Shown here one piece after another: positions 23,134 to 33,678 of a DNA stretch of 64,000 bases. The stretch is from positions 1 through 64,000 of the forward strand of contig SWBL01000267.1 of the NCBI GenBank assembly GCA_024195585.1. The letters are read 5' to 3'. The notes beneath the pieces were generated by a model. It saw nothing but the letters and a program-made list of their open reading frames with translations, was not told the DNA's origin and did not search any database. The stretch comes from Aureobasidium sp. EXF-3400. Lineage: Eukaryota; Ascomycota; Dothideomycetes; Dothideales; Saccotheciaceae. Positions within the stretch are counted from its first letter, which is position 1. Every line of letters begins with the position of its first letter. A program made the position numbers and the translations under genes.

Positions 23134-24123
23134 ATGCATCTATCTCAGTCAATCCCCATTGTTCTCTTCTCTGCATTGGTACATGCAAGAACCGACCTCA
23201 CCGGCTGCACAAGAACAGACGTCTCCTCACCTGCTGGCGCCTCTTACGCCTGGATCGTGCCCGACACTGGAGAACTGTGCGACTTCTTGGATTGTGGAGG
23301 TGGAAGAGCACCGCCCAAGACAACTGTACCTGGATGTCTTCTGTATGTTGGTACAGAAACGTACAAACCTAGTTTTCTTGCTGGGTTTAGCGCATCTGTG
23401 ACGGCTGGCGGAGTGGGAAGTGTTCAGGCGAGTATTACGTCTACTACTGCTGCGTCTACATTCATTGCTTCTGCTGCTCCTACCACTACTGCTGCTGCTA
23501 CTACTACAGCTGTGGATGATGGCACCGATGCTGATGCTGATGATGAAGGCGATGCGAATGATGAAGACGACGCGGATGATGTCGACGATTTCTACGACCT
23601 GATGGACATCTATCCCGCTGGCTGGAATGATATGATACCTGAGCAACAAGCCGATTGGTGGTCCTCTTATGGATACAATTCTGCTGCAAGCACCACAGCC
23701 ATGGCTAGCTCTACCATGACTGGAGCCAGCATTTCTGCGCAACAGCCCATGGCAACCTCAAGCGATTCAAGCGCAGCATCTTCGACTTCGAACTCGGCTG
23801 TTTCGGACGCCAATTCAACAGCCATTTCTACGACAAGCACGAAAGACCTACCTACCTTGGTTGCAGCATCCACTACTTCAGCTGTAACGACTGGCAGTTT
23901 GAGCATGAGCAGATCGTGGGTCAAGACAATCCCGACTTTTGCCAGAGGCGCTGCTGATATCGAGAACGATAGGGCGAGTGTGTCTGCGTCTGGATCTGCG
24001 GCCAAGTCAGCTTCTGCCTCTGCTTCTCTAGTGGACTCTACTGGCGCGGCTGGAAAAGTTGGTTATGCTGTTGGCGGTGTGGGAGTTGTCGCTGCCGTGG
24101 TTGGAGCTTTGGCTGTCTTGTAG
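23134..24123 (+). CDS. GPI-anchored-type cell-surface protein
   Basis: Intronless 329-aa protein. It starts with a signal peptide (MHLSQSIPIVLFSALVHA, cleavage near residue 18). A Cys-containing N-terminal domain has CDFLDCGGGRAPPKTTVPGC, the signature of a fungal family often labelled siderophore biosynthesis enzyme without direct proof that I know of. The rest is Ser/Thr/Ala-rich and probably O-glycosylated. Around residues 127-155 there is an acidic run of D, E and A, and then a WNDM/DWWSSYGY aromatic patch. The C-terminus is hydrophobic (GYAVGGVGVVAAVVGALAVL) after small residues, as in a GPI-attachment signal. Location at the plasma membrane or wall is inferred; the function is unknown. 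Confidence 0.8.
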   Translation: MHLSQSIPIVLFSALVHARTDLTGCTRTDVSSPAGASYAWIVPDTGELCDFLDCGGGRAPPKTTVPGCLLYVGTETYKPSFLAGFSASVTAGGVGSVQASITSTTAASTFIASAAPTTTAAATTTAVDDGTDADADDEGDANDEDDADDVDDFYDLMDIYPAGWNDMIPEQQADWWSSYGYNSAASTTAMASSTMTGASISAQQPMATSSDSSAASSTSNSAVSDANSTAISTTSTKDLPTLVAASTTSAVTTGSLSMSRSWVKTIPTFARGAADIENDRASVSASGSAAKSASASASLVDSTGAAGKVGYAVGGVGVVAAVVGALAVL

Positions 24124-24547
24124 GCATGGCGGGTTTCGAAGTGAGTGGACAGGAGCAGAGATTCAGCAGGGGCAGAGTTCGCCTTTCTGTGAGGGGACAT
24201 TGTTTCGTGCTTGTAGATGATACTATAAAATGCTTTTTGAGAAACGAGGTATCGTCTATTAAGAAAAGAGATTGTTGTCGTCCTTTTTGTGGAAGAAATT
24301 CAAGCTTTATACGAACCACGTATTTTAGTATACCACAGCATTTGCGTGTTGCTTCGAGAGAGAGTTACAATGTGAAAAGATCAAGGAGATGGAGCTTGAG
24401 GTAAGGATATGGACGTTCATAATTTGTTCTTCATGGCATAAAGTTAGCACGAATGCACAACATGTATAAATTTCCTTCCAACTTCTGTCGAGATAAAACA
24501 CAACTTGCCTAATTATTTTGTATCTTTCGCATTCTCACACAATTGAC
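24124..24547. other. Intergenic, no supported gene
   Basis: AT-rich spacer between the cell-surface protein gene and the deaminase gene. Nothing conserved was recognised. Confidence 0.5.
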
Positions 24548-25915
24548 ATGTCACGACTCCAAACCAAGACAGCAGACCCGGAGTTCTCAATATGGAAACA
24601 CCTCCCTGAAGATACTTTTCGCCAACACCTGGTAGACCTAGAAAAATGCACCAATGCAGTGCCAGTGGAGCCGCAGACCTTTACTCTGGAATCTCACAAA
24701 CTTACATCGAGGGAGGAATGTACGCTACCACTGGATACAGAACAGCAAATAGCAGATGACTTTGCATTCTTAGCTGCCATCGAAGAAGGAGCCCAGAGTG
24801 TTGCAGCTGTATGCTTGGAAGAACATCTCCAACCACCTCATCTCACAGTGCGATTTGCAGCGCTAGACCTCTCGCTGAATGACCAAGTCAAAGATGCTCT
24901 CACCACAATAACCAAAATCCTGAGTACTATCACTGAAGTTGATAGACCAACCCGCACCCAAGAGTTGTTCTCACAAATCGTAACCTTACACTTCCGACGA
25001 CTACTCGCACGTCTTCGATCTCTCAAATGGGAAAAACCAAAGTATCTCGCAAAACAACACAAAAAGCCTCTATGGCAGGACTTTGCAAACCTTTCCCATA
25101 GGGTTCAATTCGTTTATACCAAAAAGGAAGCATCTCTGAGACGTTCGGTCGAGGCACAAGTACATCAACTTGCTGCAACTTACGAAGCCTTTGAAGCCAT
25201 GGATGCAGGATCCCAAGACGAGATATCCAGTCTTCACGAACTGATAAAAGCAAGTTACGGATTTTGCAAAACGGAAATTATTGCAGACTTTGCACAACGG
25301 CTGGAGAACAGTGTTACGGCGGCACCAACGCCAAAGGTTGCTTCTGCTATCAAGTGTCTGCGTCAAGTGGAGAAAGTAGGCGCTTATTGGAGAGTTTCCA
25401 TTTCTCTGATTGATGCAAGTTTGAAGTATCCAACGCTGTTCCAACAAGCGAAGATGCAGTTGGAGTTTTTGACTCCGTATGAGGCTGTGTCTACTTCTAT
25501 TGGTCATGAGGCTTGGGCGACTACATGTCATGTACATGCAGAAGTCCAACTTGCGGTTTACTATGACCTGCTCTATCAAGATTCTCCAGACTCACCATTG
25601 GATTTCCTTCCTCCTCGCGTTGTCGGAACGTCCAAGTGGCTTTGCTATCTCTGCTATCATTTTCTTCGTGCTCATGGTTCTTTCATCCCGGCAAACACAC
25701 ACGGACGCTTGTACGACCAATGGACAATACCAGATCTCGCCGACTATGGACAAGAACTACGAACTCGATATCGCAATATCGTCGGCGATATAGATGCAGA
25801 AGTGGTCAGAGAAACAGGGATAAGTGACCAGGATGAAGTGGGATCCATCTTGAGATGGCGTGCCGAGCCAATGACAAGCAGACAGAACCTGTTAGGTGTG
25901 GATGGCGTATGTTGA
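24548..25915 (+). CDS. Predicted OTT_1508-like deaminase
   Basis: Intronless protein of 455 aa starting MSRLQTKTADPEF; the ATG at 24548 is the first in frame. The N-terminal 300 residues are mostly helical with no recognised domain. The C-terminal part has the zinc-site pattern of the nucleotide/nucleic-acid deaminase superfamily: CHVHAEVQLAVYYD (His330 and Glu332 of HAE) and, 34 residues on, SKWLCYLCYHF (Cys366 and Cys369 of CxxC). AHGSFIPANTHGRLYDQW follows, a conserved block in fungal members of the OTT_1508-like family. Bacterial relatives were proposed to act as effectors or toxins on nucleic acid bases; the fungal role is not established to my knowledge. Zinc-dependent deamination is inferred from intact motifs, and the substrate is unknown. 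The nearest downstream gene is a lipase on the opposite strand. Confidence 0.8.
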   Translation: MSRLQTKTADPEFSIWKHLPEDTFRQHLVDLEKCTNAVPVEPQTFTLESHKLTSREECTLPLDTEQQIADDFAFLAAIEEGAQSVAAVCLEEHLQPPHLTVRFAALDLSLNDQVKDALTTITKILSTITEVDRPTRTQELFSQIVTLHFRRLLARLRSLKWEKPKYLAKQHKKPLWQDFANLSHRVQFVYTKKEASLRRSVEAQVHQLAATYEAFEAMDAGSQDEISSLHELIKASYGFCKTEIIADFAQRLENSVTAAPTPKVASAIKCLRQVEKVGAYWRVSISLIDASLKYPTLFQQAKMQLEFLTPYEAVSTSIGHEAWATTCHVHAEVQLAVYYDLLYQDSPDSPLDFLPPRVVGTSKWLCYLCYHFLRAHGSFIPANTHGRLYDQWTIPDLADYGQELRTRYRNIVGDIDAEVVRETGISDQDEVGSILRWRAEPMTSRQNLLGVDGVC

Positions 25916-26226
25916 TGCTTGGATTCTCTCGATACAGCAACGGCTCAAAGTGAACGTTGCTCACTGGATCTTGCTCAAACAGGGGAAAAAATGCCTTTCG
26001 ATATGTCAGGATCTGATGGAAGAAACCCCGAACGCCCCCAACTCTCCCATGTAACCTTGGCCCCATTGCACGCTTTGCAGATTGCCTTTATTGCCCAAAG
26101 CAAGTCTTCTAAGCAATGAACCACCCATATCCGACCACCCAGATACCATGAACGCCACTGCCAAAGAAACCATGATGCATACTACCCAGATCCAAGAGAT
26201 ACAAAGGAAAAGTAAGATGGATCATA
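25916..26226. other. Convergent 3' spacer
   Basis: Short spacer between the ends of the deaminase and patatin genes. No feature was seen. Confidence 0.5.
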
Positions 26227-28624
26227 TCATCGGCCAGGCGGCCACAACCCCCTGAATCCAGTAGTCAGACTCCTCTTCCTTCTGACCATACCCCTAGTGC
26301 CAGAAACATCCACACCTTCCTCAACATATGGCCGCGCATTGTGGAAAACGGATTTGTATTCACTAGGCGAGGCGACTAAGCCTTGATTTCCAAAATCTGC
26401 GTCTTTCTCGGCTTTTGTGAAGACCAATGCTGGCGACGACGACATGTACAGCTTGGCATGAACATTGGGTGTCGTGGGTTGGGAGCGTGATATGAAAGTA
26501 GGAGGCCACAGTTTTGGGGCTTGACGTGTGGGATAATTTTCGAGGGAAGAGTCGGACCAATCTGCGTCTTCCGAGTCGACGGCTGTCTCTTGACCAGAGG
26601 TGAAATCATCATGGTTGCCTGAATGCTTGCGAGTGAGGAGAATGTTGGATGCACGCATAGGTTGTGCGACGCTTGGTTTGCGCAAAGAGAATGTGGGAGG
26701 TACAACAAGGAGATGTGGCCGTTCGCTTTCAGGAGGACTGCCATGGCTGGCCCGTCGTGTTTGCCGCATCTGGATCTCGTTCGAAGCAATACTTGAAGCA
26801 AAAGCATTGAGTCGGAGGTCGATCTGGCTAGGTGAGAAGACGAGTCCATAACGCACTTTCTGCACTGCAGTATCAAGAGCCAGCTCAATGGCGCAATGGT
26901 TTCTAACTTGTGACAACTTTGGCCAAGTGGCTTTCTCGCCGCTAAGCATGGCGCGCGACATGAAGTCAGTTGTCGGATTTTTGAGAACACGCGGGAACTG
27001 CGTATATGAGACTTCAGGCAGAATTGTAATGTCGCCTGAGTATCGTTGACTTAGTACCGAACGGAGCTTGGACATAGTAGTCGGTAAGACACCAAGTTCA
27101 GAAAGGACATGCATCCGATGAAGAGCCTCCCCTTTTGCGAGATTGGCAACATTGCGAAGCCAGCTGGGACCAGCAGACAAGGAAAATCTAGAGGACTGAG
27201 ACCCGAATGCGGCGATCTCATCGTCTCTCTCCAAGAACGGCACAACGTGAGGGTTGACTTGAGAAACGATGAAGTGGTTGACGTTGAACATTTCTGCTAG
27301 GCGACTCATGGGCAGGTCGTTGTCAACCGAGCCATCAATCCAACGTTGAGGTGACTGATCCCACGGTACTTCCAGTCCAGTGCGCGGGTCTTTGGCTAGT
27401 AGTTGAGCGGGCGAGAAGACGAATGGGACGGAGCAACTCGTAGCAACGGCAGACCAGATCATGACGTTTGGAGCAGTAATGTAATTGAGCAGTCTCGGTA
27501 GCTCGTACAAGCTGGCAGTCGACACACCAATGTTGAGAATCCGTCTCGTTCTGTTGTAAGCTTCCTGGAAAGTCATGTCTCCAAGCAGGTCCTTCATGAC
27601 GCGGATGAGGTTGGAGATATCGAAGAGAGCGCCCTTTGTACAGAACCGGAAGACCTTTTTCAGAACATTCTCAGGCTCTCCTTCTCTTTCAAATACATCC
27701 AGGTCGCCATAACAGAAATCGCGTAGGACTTGTGGTATCTCATCGTCGGTCTTGGTACACAACACGGCAGCAACGATGGATCCAGCCGAGGCACCCGAGA
27801 TGATCCGAGGCAGAAGGTGGGCTTCAAACAGCGTCTTCAGCACTCCAATGTGGTTCATACCGAGTGTACCACCTCCTGATAGCAGCAACGCGCTTCTTCC
27901 GAAAGCTTGCCTAGCGCTGAGAAGCTGCTCATAAACTTCCCTCAGGTCCACATCGGTATTGTTCTTGTTTGCAGGCGAGCACATATCGACGATGGTCTCG
28001 AGCATTTCCAGAGCAGCCGAGATGTAGCGTTCGATCAGACTTTTGGTGCCGACCCTGCAATGCTTGTACAATCGTAAATCGCCCATGCCTCCTAGGTCTC
28101 TTGTCAAAGATGTTCGTGCCAGAAACAGCATGCGCTTTGCGTCACAGCTAATGCGCGCGTCTTGCAGCTCTTGTAATCGAGCCTTGAGCAAGGCTGTGTC
28201 ATATTCATCGCATTCCTCTTCTTCTTTCCAGGGGTCTCTGCCTTCGAGTGTGTCGAGTTCCGAGGCTGCCGAGAGCCAATCCGTGTAACATTTGGCCTAG
28301 AGAAAGCCCGTCAGTCGTGCACTTCCCTCAAAGATGACACAGTAGCGAAGATACCTGCGAGATCTTGAGATTCAAGACCTGCCTCCGCCATTCGCTGTCG
28401 TCCAATTGTGGGCCTTCGGCTCTTGGTCGCTGACTGCCGGATTCGACGGGTTTGACGCCAATCAATTGGTAAGGATCGCGGAGGGCCTTGAACAGCGACG
28501 GCGACAAGCGAGAGGTTCCGGCATTGTGTTTGGTGGGTTTCGAAGAGGCATTGTTGGTAGTCGCATTGGAACCAAGTACCGCCGACGAGCCAGGTAGAAC
28601 TAGTGAGTCATGGAAAAGGTCCAT
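26227..28624 (-). CDS. Patatin-like phospholipase/triacylglycerol lipase, TGL3/4/5 type
   Basis: Two exons (28624-28355 and 28296-26227) encode 779 aa. The 58-nt intron joins NLKISQ to AKCYTDWLSAASELD, a segment typical of the lipase family. The patatin domain begins with the oxyanion loop LLSGGGTLGMNHIGVL (GGG about 231-233), then the nucleophile elbow GASAGS (Ser about 260) and the dyad aspartate in WIDGSVDNDLPM (Asp about 411). The C-terminal third is Ser/Pro-rich and probably regulatory. Yeast relatives Tgl3, Tgl4 and Tgl5 hydrolyse triacylglycerol on lipid droplets, and some also transfer acyl groups to lysolipids. Lipid-droplet lipase is therefore the likely role. The start is supported by the conserved segment PYQLIGVKPVES within exon 1. 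Confidence 0.9.
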
Positions 28625-29886
28625 GTGAATGTGGGAGCCATGGATGGATTGATGCGACTATGAGAGAAAAGGCCCCATGTAGGTTGGTTGGTATAGGAAA
28701 TAGGTAGCGTAGAATGAAAACAGTCCCAAAAAAGGGTTGGCAAGGCACGCGGTTCGGAAGTTGCGCGTGAGTGACAGTAATAAGCTTTTGTTATGGGCAT
28801 GACGCAGGCCCACTTTCCCTTTTCTCCACGTTCGACTTTTGTCGCAAGCCATGTGACGGCTCCTTAGCGTCCAAGCCGGCACGTCCTAAAAGAAAAGAAG
28901 AAAGACCGGCTGCCAGAAATCAAGTCACAAGCCGCGTGCTGTTTGTCCTTCACATGAGAGCTGCAAAACAATGCCCCTTGCCGACCTTTCTGATAAGCAA
29001 ACTGCTCTCTCTCGCCATGCAACGACAACCACATGGCATCAACAACACTCCTAGTAGTGCAAACAATACAATCAAACTATTTGGAAATCTCAGGCACCGG
29101 GAGTCGGTGGAAAGTTTAAACAAGGGAGACTGCACATCAGGCAAAGCTTGCGACCAAGCAGGCACATGCGATGCGACATGGCATCCCGCCTCTGCTGCTG
29201 TCCTGCAGCCTCACCGTCGATCAACTCTTGACCGTGTTTCAGGCTCTCCTTCACCCCTCTCAGCCTCCCTTCCTTCGCTTGCAGCAGAGTAGGCGCAGAT
29301 GATCAGGTCTCACCGCCCTTGCTACCGAAATAGGTAAATGAGAGATAATTCTCCTATTACCAGATGACTTCTGCCACAATTTCATTGATCTTCTGGTCAG
29401 CTGGGAATCTGGAATCGGCCTTGTAGCCTGCATGTACCTTGACCAAAGTATACAGTACGTGTGCCTGCTCCCTTGATTCGCTTCGGACCGGAGCTACATC
29501 CTGATTTTTCACTCTACGAAGTGACACGTCCTAACAAGATCGGGAAGATCCAAGGTATGTAATTATTACTCGTACTTTCCTTGCTACCGCGCGTACAAAC
29601 CAGGATATGCGGATAGAAAACATCGCATCAAAGCCGAAAGATATGTCCCATCCAATAACACCTTTCCTGCTGGATATAGCCTTCCATATATTCGTAAAAT
29701 ATCATAAACATGATGTTTGGAGGTGCTGAGAACCCGTCTACCCCACTTGTACTCCCAGCTGTGAGCGTACCTATTGCAATACGCACATCCAACTACGTAC
29801 GTATCAGTTTTCCTCAAAAGACCTGAACAACCTGTGTGCTCAGAACCGAACAGGTGGAAAGACAACATCTACCCAGCTTCCCACAA
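28625..29886. other. Intergenic, no supported gene
   Basis: About 1.26 kb. A plus-strand frame at 28771-29292 starts at GTG and has low-complexity, uneven composition, so I do not call it. The region should hold the lipase promoter and the antiporter 3' end. Confidence 0.5.
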
Positions 29887-32644
29887 TCACAGCATCTCAG
29901 AAGACGTGTAGGACGGTCTCGCCTGCATAACCAGAATGCTTGCCCGAAGTCCACTGTCGACGAATCGTTGAGCAACGAGGCCCAGACACGCTCTGCCCGA
30001 CTCGTTGGACAAGTCCTTTCGGCCGACAACAATCAAGTCGCCTGCATTCTTCGGGTTCTGCGCGACCTCGACCTGCGCCCGAGAAATTGCTTCTTCCAGG
30101 GGCGAGTGCGACGAGATGGATTCCATGACCACTCTCGAGGATAGCTCTACAGGTAGAGATCTCTGGAGCATGGCGAAGAACGTCTCGTCGTTATGTTCGA
30201 TCTGTGTGACGGGGCTGGGTTTGCCATTCCTCGAAGCCGATGATCCTGTACTTGTGATTTCTATAGGCGAACCATGGGACTCTGTCTCTTTCCCCTCTAG
30301 TGGGCCATCACTGCCATTCAGCTTGTCAAAATGAACAATGGTGGCAGTGACATCGGGGTTTTCTGCCAACTGCAGCACAAGACGTAACGCCACGCGGCCA
30401 TCGGCACCGCCAAAGTAGGGCATAAAGATATGGTGCGACTTATCAACAATGGGAGAAGATGCAGGTCCTCGATCATTCGACAAACTAATCTTGCTGGCTT
30501 GACGAGACAAAGTTGTCCGACGACGTGCCACTGCACTGCCACCAAAGCCGCGATTGACAAAGACCGCAGTATTGCAAGTTGATGACTTAAGTGCCGCTGC
30601 TACGAAACTGACGTAGCTTGTGTCCTCAAGTCGTCTGGGTGTGGCTGGGTTGCCATTGTAAGATTGCTGTTCATGCAAGCTTCCACTTTCACTCCAGGGA
30701 AGAACAAGAAGGTCCGAATTTTCGCTGGCTGCTTTCGATGTAATAATTTCAGCGAAAGACGACTCGAGCGCAATCGCGACTTCTCCCAAAACCGAGAAGT
30801 TATACAGCCTGCCGAAGTTTTGGAAAGTGTTGATGATAGGATCTTTCCAGTGGAACTCCTCGACGTCTGAGACACTCATGACAGATGAGTCTCTGTCTGT
30901 GAGTTCAATCATCCTGACGCCATGAACCTCCAGGGGTCGGTTCGACATCTTTGAGGATCCATCCACACTGTTCTTCTTACCAGCCAATGTGGGATGCTGT
31001 CTTGCGATGGTATCGCCAGATTTAGCGGGCGCGGCGAGGAGCGAGACGAATGTCATCAAGGTAGGCATATTATCCAACCTCAGGTGTACGAGTAGTGTTC
31101 TGATCTTGCTAGTTTCCAGCTTTGCTGCAACGATAGATGAGCTATCGTCACCAGGAGTGAGTGGACTGCCAGTGTCCCAATCGATGAGACCCTTCTTCCA
31201 GGCTTCTAGCTTTTTCTGGTACCACGGCGGGTACAGAGCCATAGTCAGGGGGGTGCATGCGAATGTCGTCGCCAACGCCATTACCACGAAGATGGTGAAG
31301 GTCCTTTGAGACAAAATTTTGGCTTGCAGACCAATATTGAGGACAATCAGCTCGACAAGACCTTTGCAACTCATCAAAGCGCCAATGGTAAAGCTTTCTC
31401 GCCAAACCAGGCCGTTGAGACGGGCAGCAACAGACGCTCCTACAAACTTGCCAATGAATGCGACAGCCATGACGCCTATGACATATCCCCATGTGATGGC
31501 AGTGTCGAGAAGGCCAAGGTTCGTGGACAGTCCAGAAAGAGCAAAGTAGAGCGGTAAGAAGAGAGCACTGATTAGATCCTCAATCTTCTCCGTGACTTTG
31601 ACTGCAAACCCACCCTCATGAGGACAAATCAAACCTGCCATGAAGGCGCCAAAGATAGGGTGGATGCCAATGACTCCAGTAAAGAAGGAAGATGCAAGAG
31701 CAATCATGAGGGTCAAGACGATGATTCCCTGCGATGGTCCATTCTCAAAGGTACGTGTGCGTCTGAGTACCCAAGTGAAAGCCGGCTTGACAGCGAAGAA
31801 GAGGAACAGCGTATATCCGAGAGCTGTTAGCAAAACATAGAGGGCGCTGATGCCACTCCCAGAATTTACCAGGGCTACACAGAGCGCAAGGAGGACCCAA
31901 CCAGTAACATCGTTGCCAGCTCCAGCCGATAGTACGATGACTCCAACAGATGTCGACAAGAGCTTGAGTTCGGTAAGGATACGACACAACACTGGAAAAG
32001 CAGTGATAGCCATGGCCACGCCAACGAACAACATGAATGTGCCGAAGGCGACTGGCTCCGTCCCGTCCTCATCAGAGAATTGACGATGTAAGCCAACAGC
32101 GATGGCACAACCCAAACCGAAGGGAAGTGCCATACCAGCCAGTCCGACACTCAATGCAACTTTCCAATTGCTCGCCAGATATCGCAAGTCGACTTCAAGG
32201 CCCACTATGAAAAGGAAAAGGACCAAACCGATGTTGGCCACGAGAGTGAGGTTTGGCTGTGCAGCCGCTGGGAATATTGTAGCTGTGAATCCAGGGATTC
32301 TACCCATGACCGAGGGACCGAGCAAGACACCACCAATGACTTCTGCGATGACACGCGGCTGTCGAATCTTTGATAGAGGCCAATGGAGTAAACGGCAAAA
32401 GAGGATGATCACACCAGCCTAGGACCTCAAGGTCAATATCTGACTCACCCGAGATGACAGCTGATTGAGCACATACCTGAATGATGAATATGATGATAGG
32501 ATCCTTGGGGTTGTATTGTGTCGGATTCTCGCCTTCTAGAATACCACCCTGAGCCTTTGCTCGAGCCGTAGAGGATGCTGTGGCAGACATTGCCACAGTC
32601 TTGGTGACAGTATCCGTTACTACAGCTGTGATGGTCGCCGCCAT
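29887..32644 (-). CDS. K+/H+ antiporter, KHA1-like (CPA2 family)
   Basis: Two exons (32644-32477 and 32418-29887) encode 899 aa. The 58-nt intron lies inside the first membrane helix, joining IIIFIIQ to AGVIILFCRLL. About twelve hydrophobic helices follow, with CPA2 landmarks: RVIAEVIGGVLLGPS, LFLFIVGLEVD, LSAGAGNDVTGWVLLA (the conserved Asp pair region of the exchange site) and a helix with GAFMAGLICP. The C-terminal half is soluble. It includes two stretches resembling a universal-stress-protein-like fold, as in yeast Kha1 and plant CHX proteins. Kha1 exchanges K+ for H+ in Golgi-type membranes and affects pH and cation balance. Family assignment is firm; the organelle is inferred. Confidence 0.92.
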
Positions 32645-33678
32645 TGTGAAATGATCTGCTGTCTACAACAAAAGTATCGAATATGATGAGATCTAGTGAT
32701 TCGTCTGACTGAGGGTAGGTACTCGAGGACTACCCTACGACCATACTGATGGGGATCGATCTCCTTTGGGTGACCGAGATGAAGTCAATCAGCTGTTGGC
32801 TATTAAAGAGTTGGTATCAAAAGAGCTGGTGAGACGTCCAGAAATTGAGGAATGATAGCCACTGACTCGCTGACAGAATCTAGTAAGATGTGGGGTGCTC
32901 CAGACCCTTATATCAATGACGCTCGGACCCCTACACGCAAGAGAACCATTCTTGGCGATCTTGGGCCTAGATTCTTTTCCTCCTTACAACTCCACCACCA
33001 GACAATGTGCAAGAACTGTTCACTATACTAAGCCATCTGTAGTTTCTGTATACGAAAAACGGGCATACACCACAAAGCCCCTTACTCGTCTGTGACAGTA
33101 ACGCCCAGAAACTTCCAAGTCTACCACATGATCAGCTCGTCGTTTTTTCTCTCGCTTGGCTGACGACCAGCTGAGCAAATCCCGCACGATGCCATGAAAC
33201 AGCCCTCCCTCAGCCAAGATGCAAGACGGCGGTGTACAGTACTGCTGCAATATACCTCCGCAGGGCTCAAACACGCTTGCGTTTCTTCGTACTGGGGATG
33301 ACCGTTTTTGATGCAGGGGCTCGAGGTCACACGCAGATAGATAACGCGCACTTGTGGGTAGGCATGGCATGTGGTGATTGTTCCCGAAATGTGATCTTTG
33401 CGAAAGAAGTGGCTTGCGGGTATCTGCAAGATGGACGGTGTGATCACACATCCTGGAGTCCAGACGCTACCGGATGGGCATCATACGGAGCTTGGATCAA
33501 GAGTATTGTTGGCATCTGATACGACGACAGAGCCAGGGCACCAAAGACGAGAGTTTGGAAGAAGACAAGCAGAAAACTCCATACGCTATGAGACATTGAA
33601 CCTAAAGACCTCTATGCAGAGCCAGATATGTGGGAAGAGATGTTAATAAATACTTTTTTTTTAGCTTGACAAGAGCGT
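32645..33678. other. Intergenic, antiporter promoter and UTP4 3' end
   Basis: About 1 kb without a convincing gene. A run of nine T occurs at 33655-33663 close to the UTP4 stop. Frames at 33023-33519 on both strands show no known features. Confidence 0.5.

Noticed and set aside
23227..23742. Long minus-strand frame opposite the GPI-type gene, Ser/Arg-rich
   Set aside because: Reverse reading of Ser/Thr/Ala codon runs; no start context or homology features.
28771..29292. 173-codon plus-strand frame upstream of the lipase
   Set aside because: Begins at GTG, has no recognisable domain and uneven composition; likely chance.
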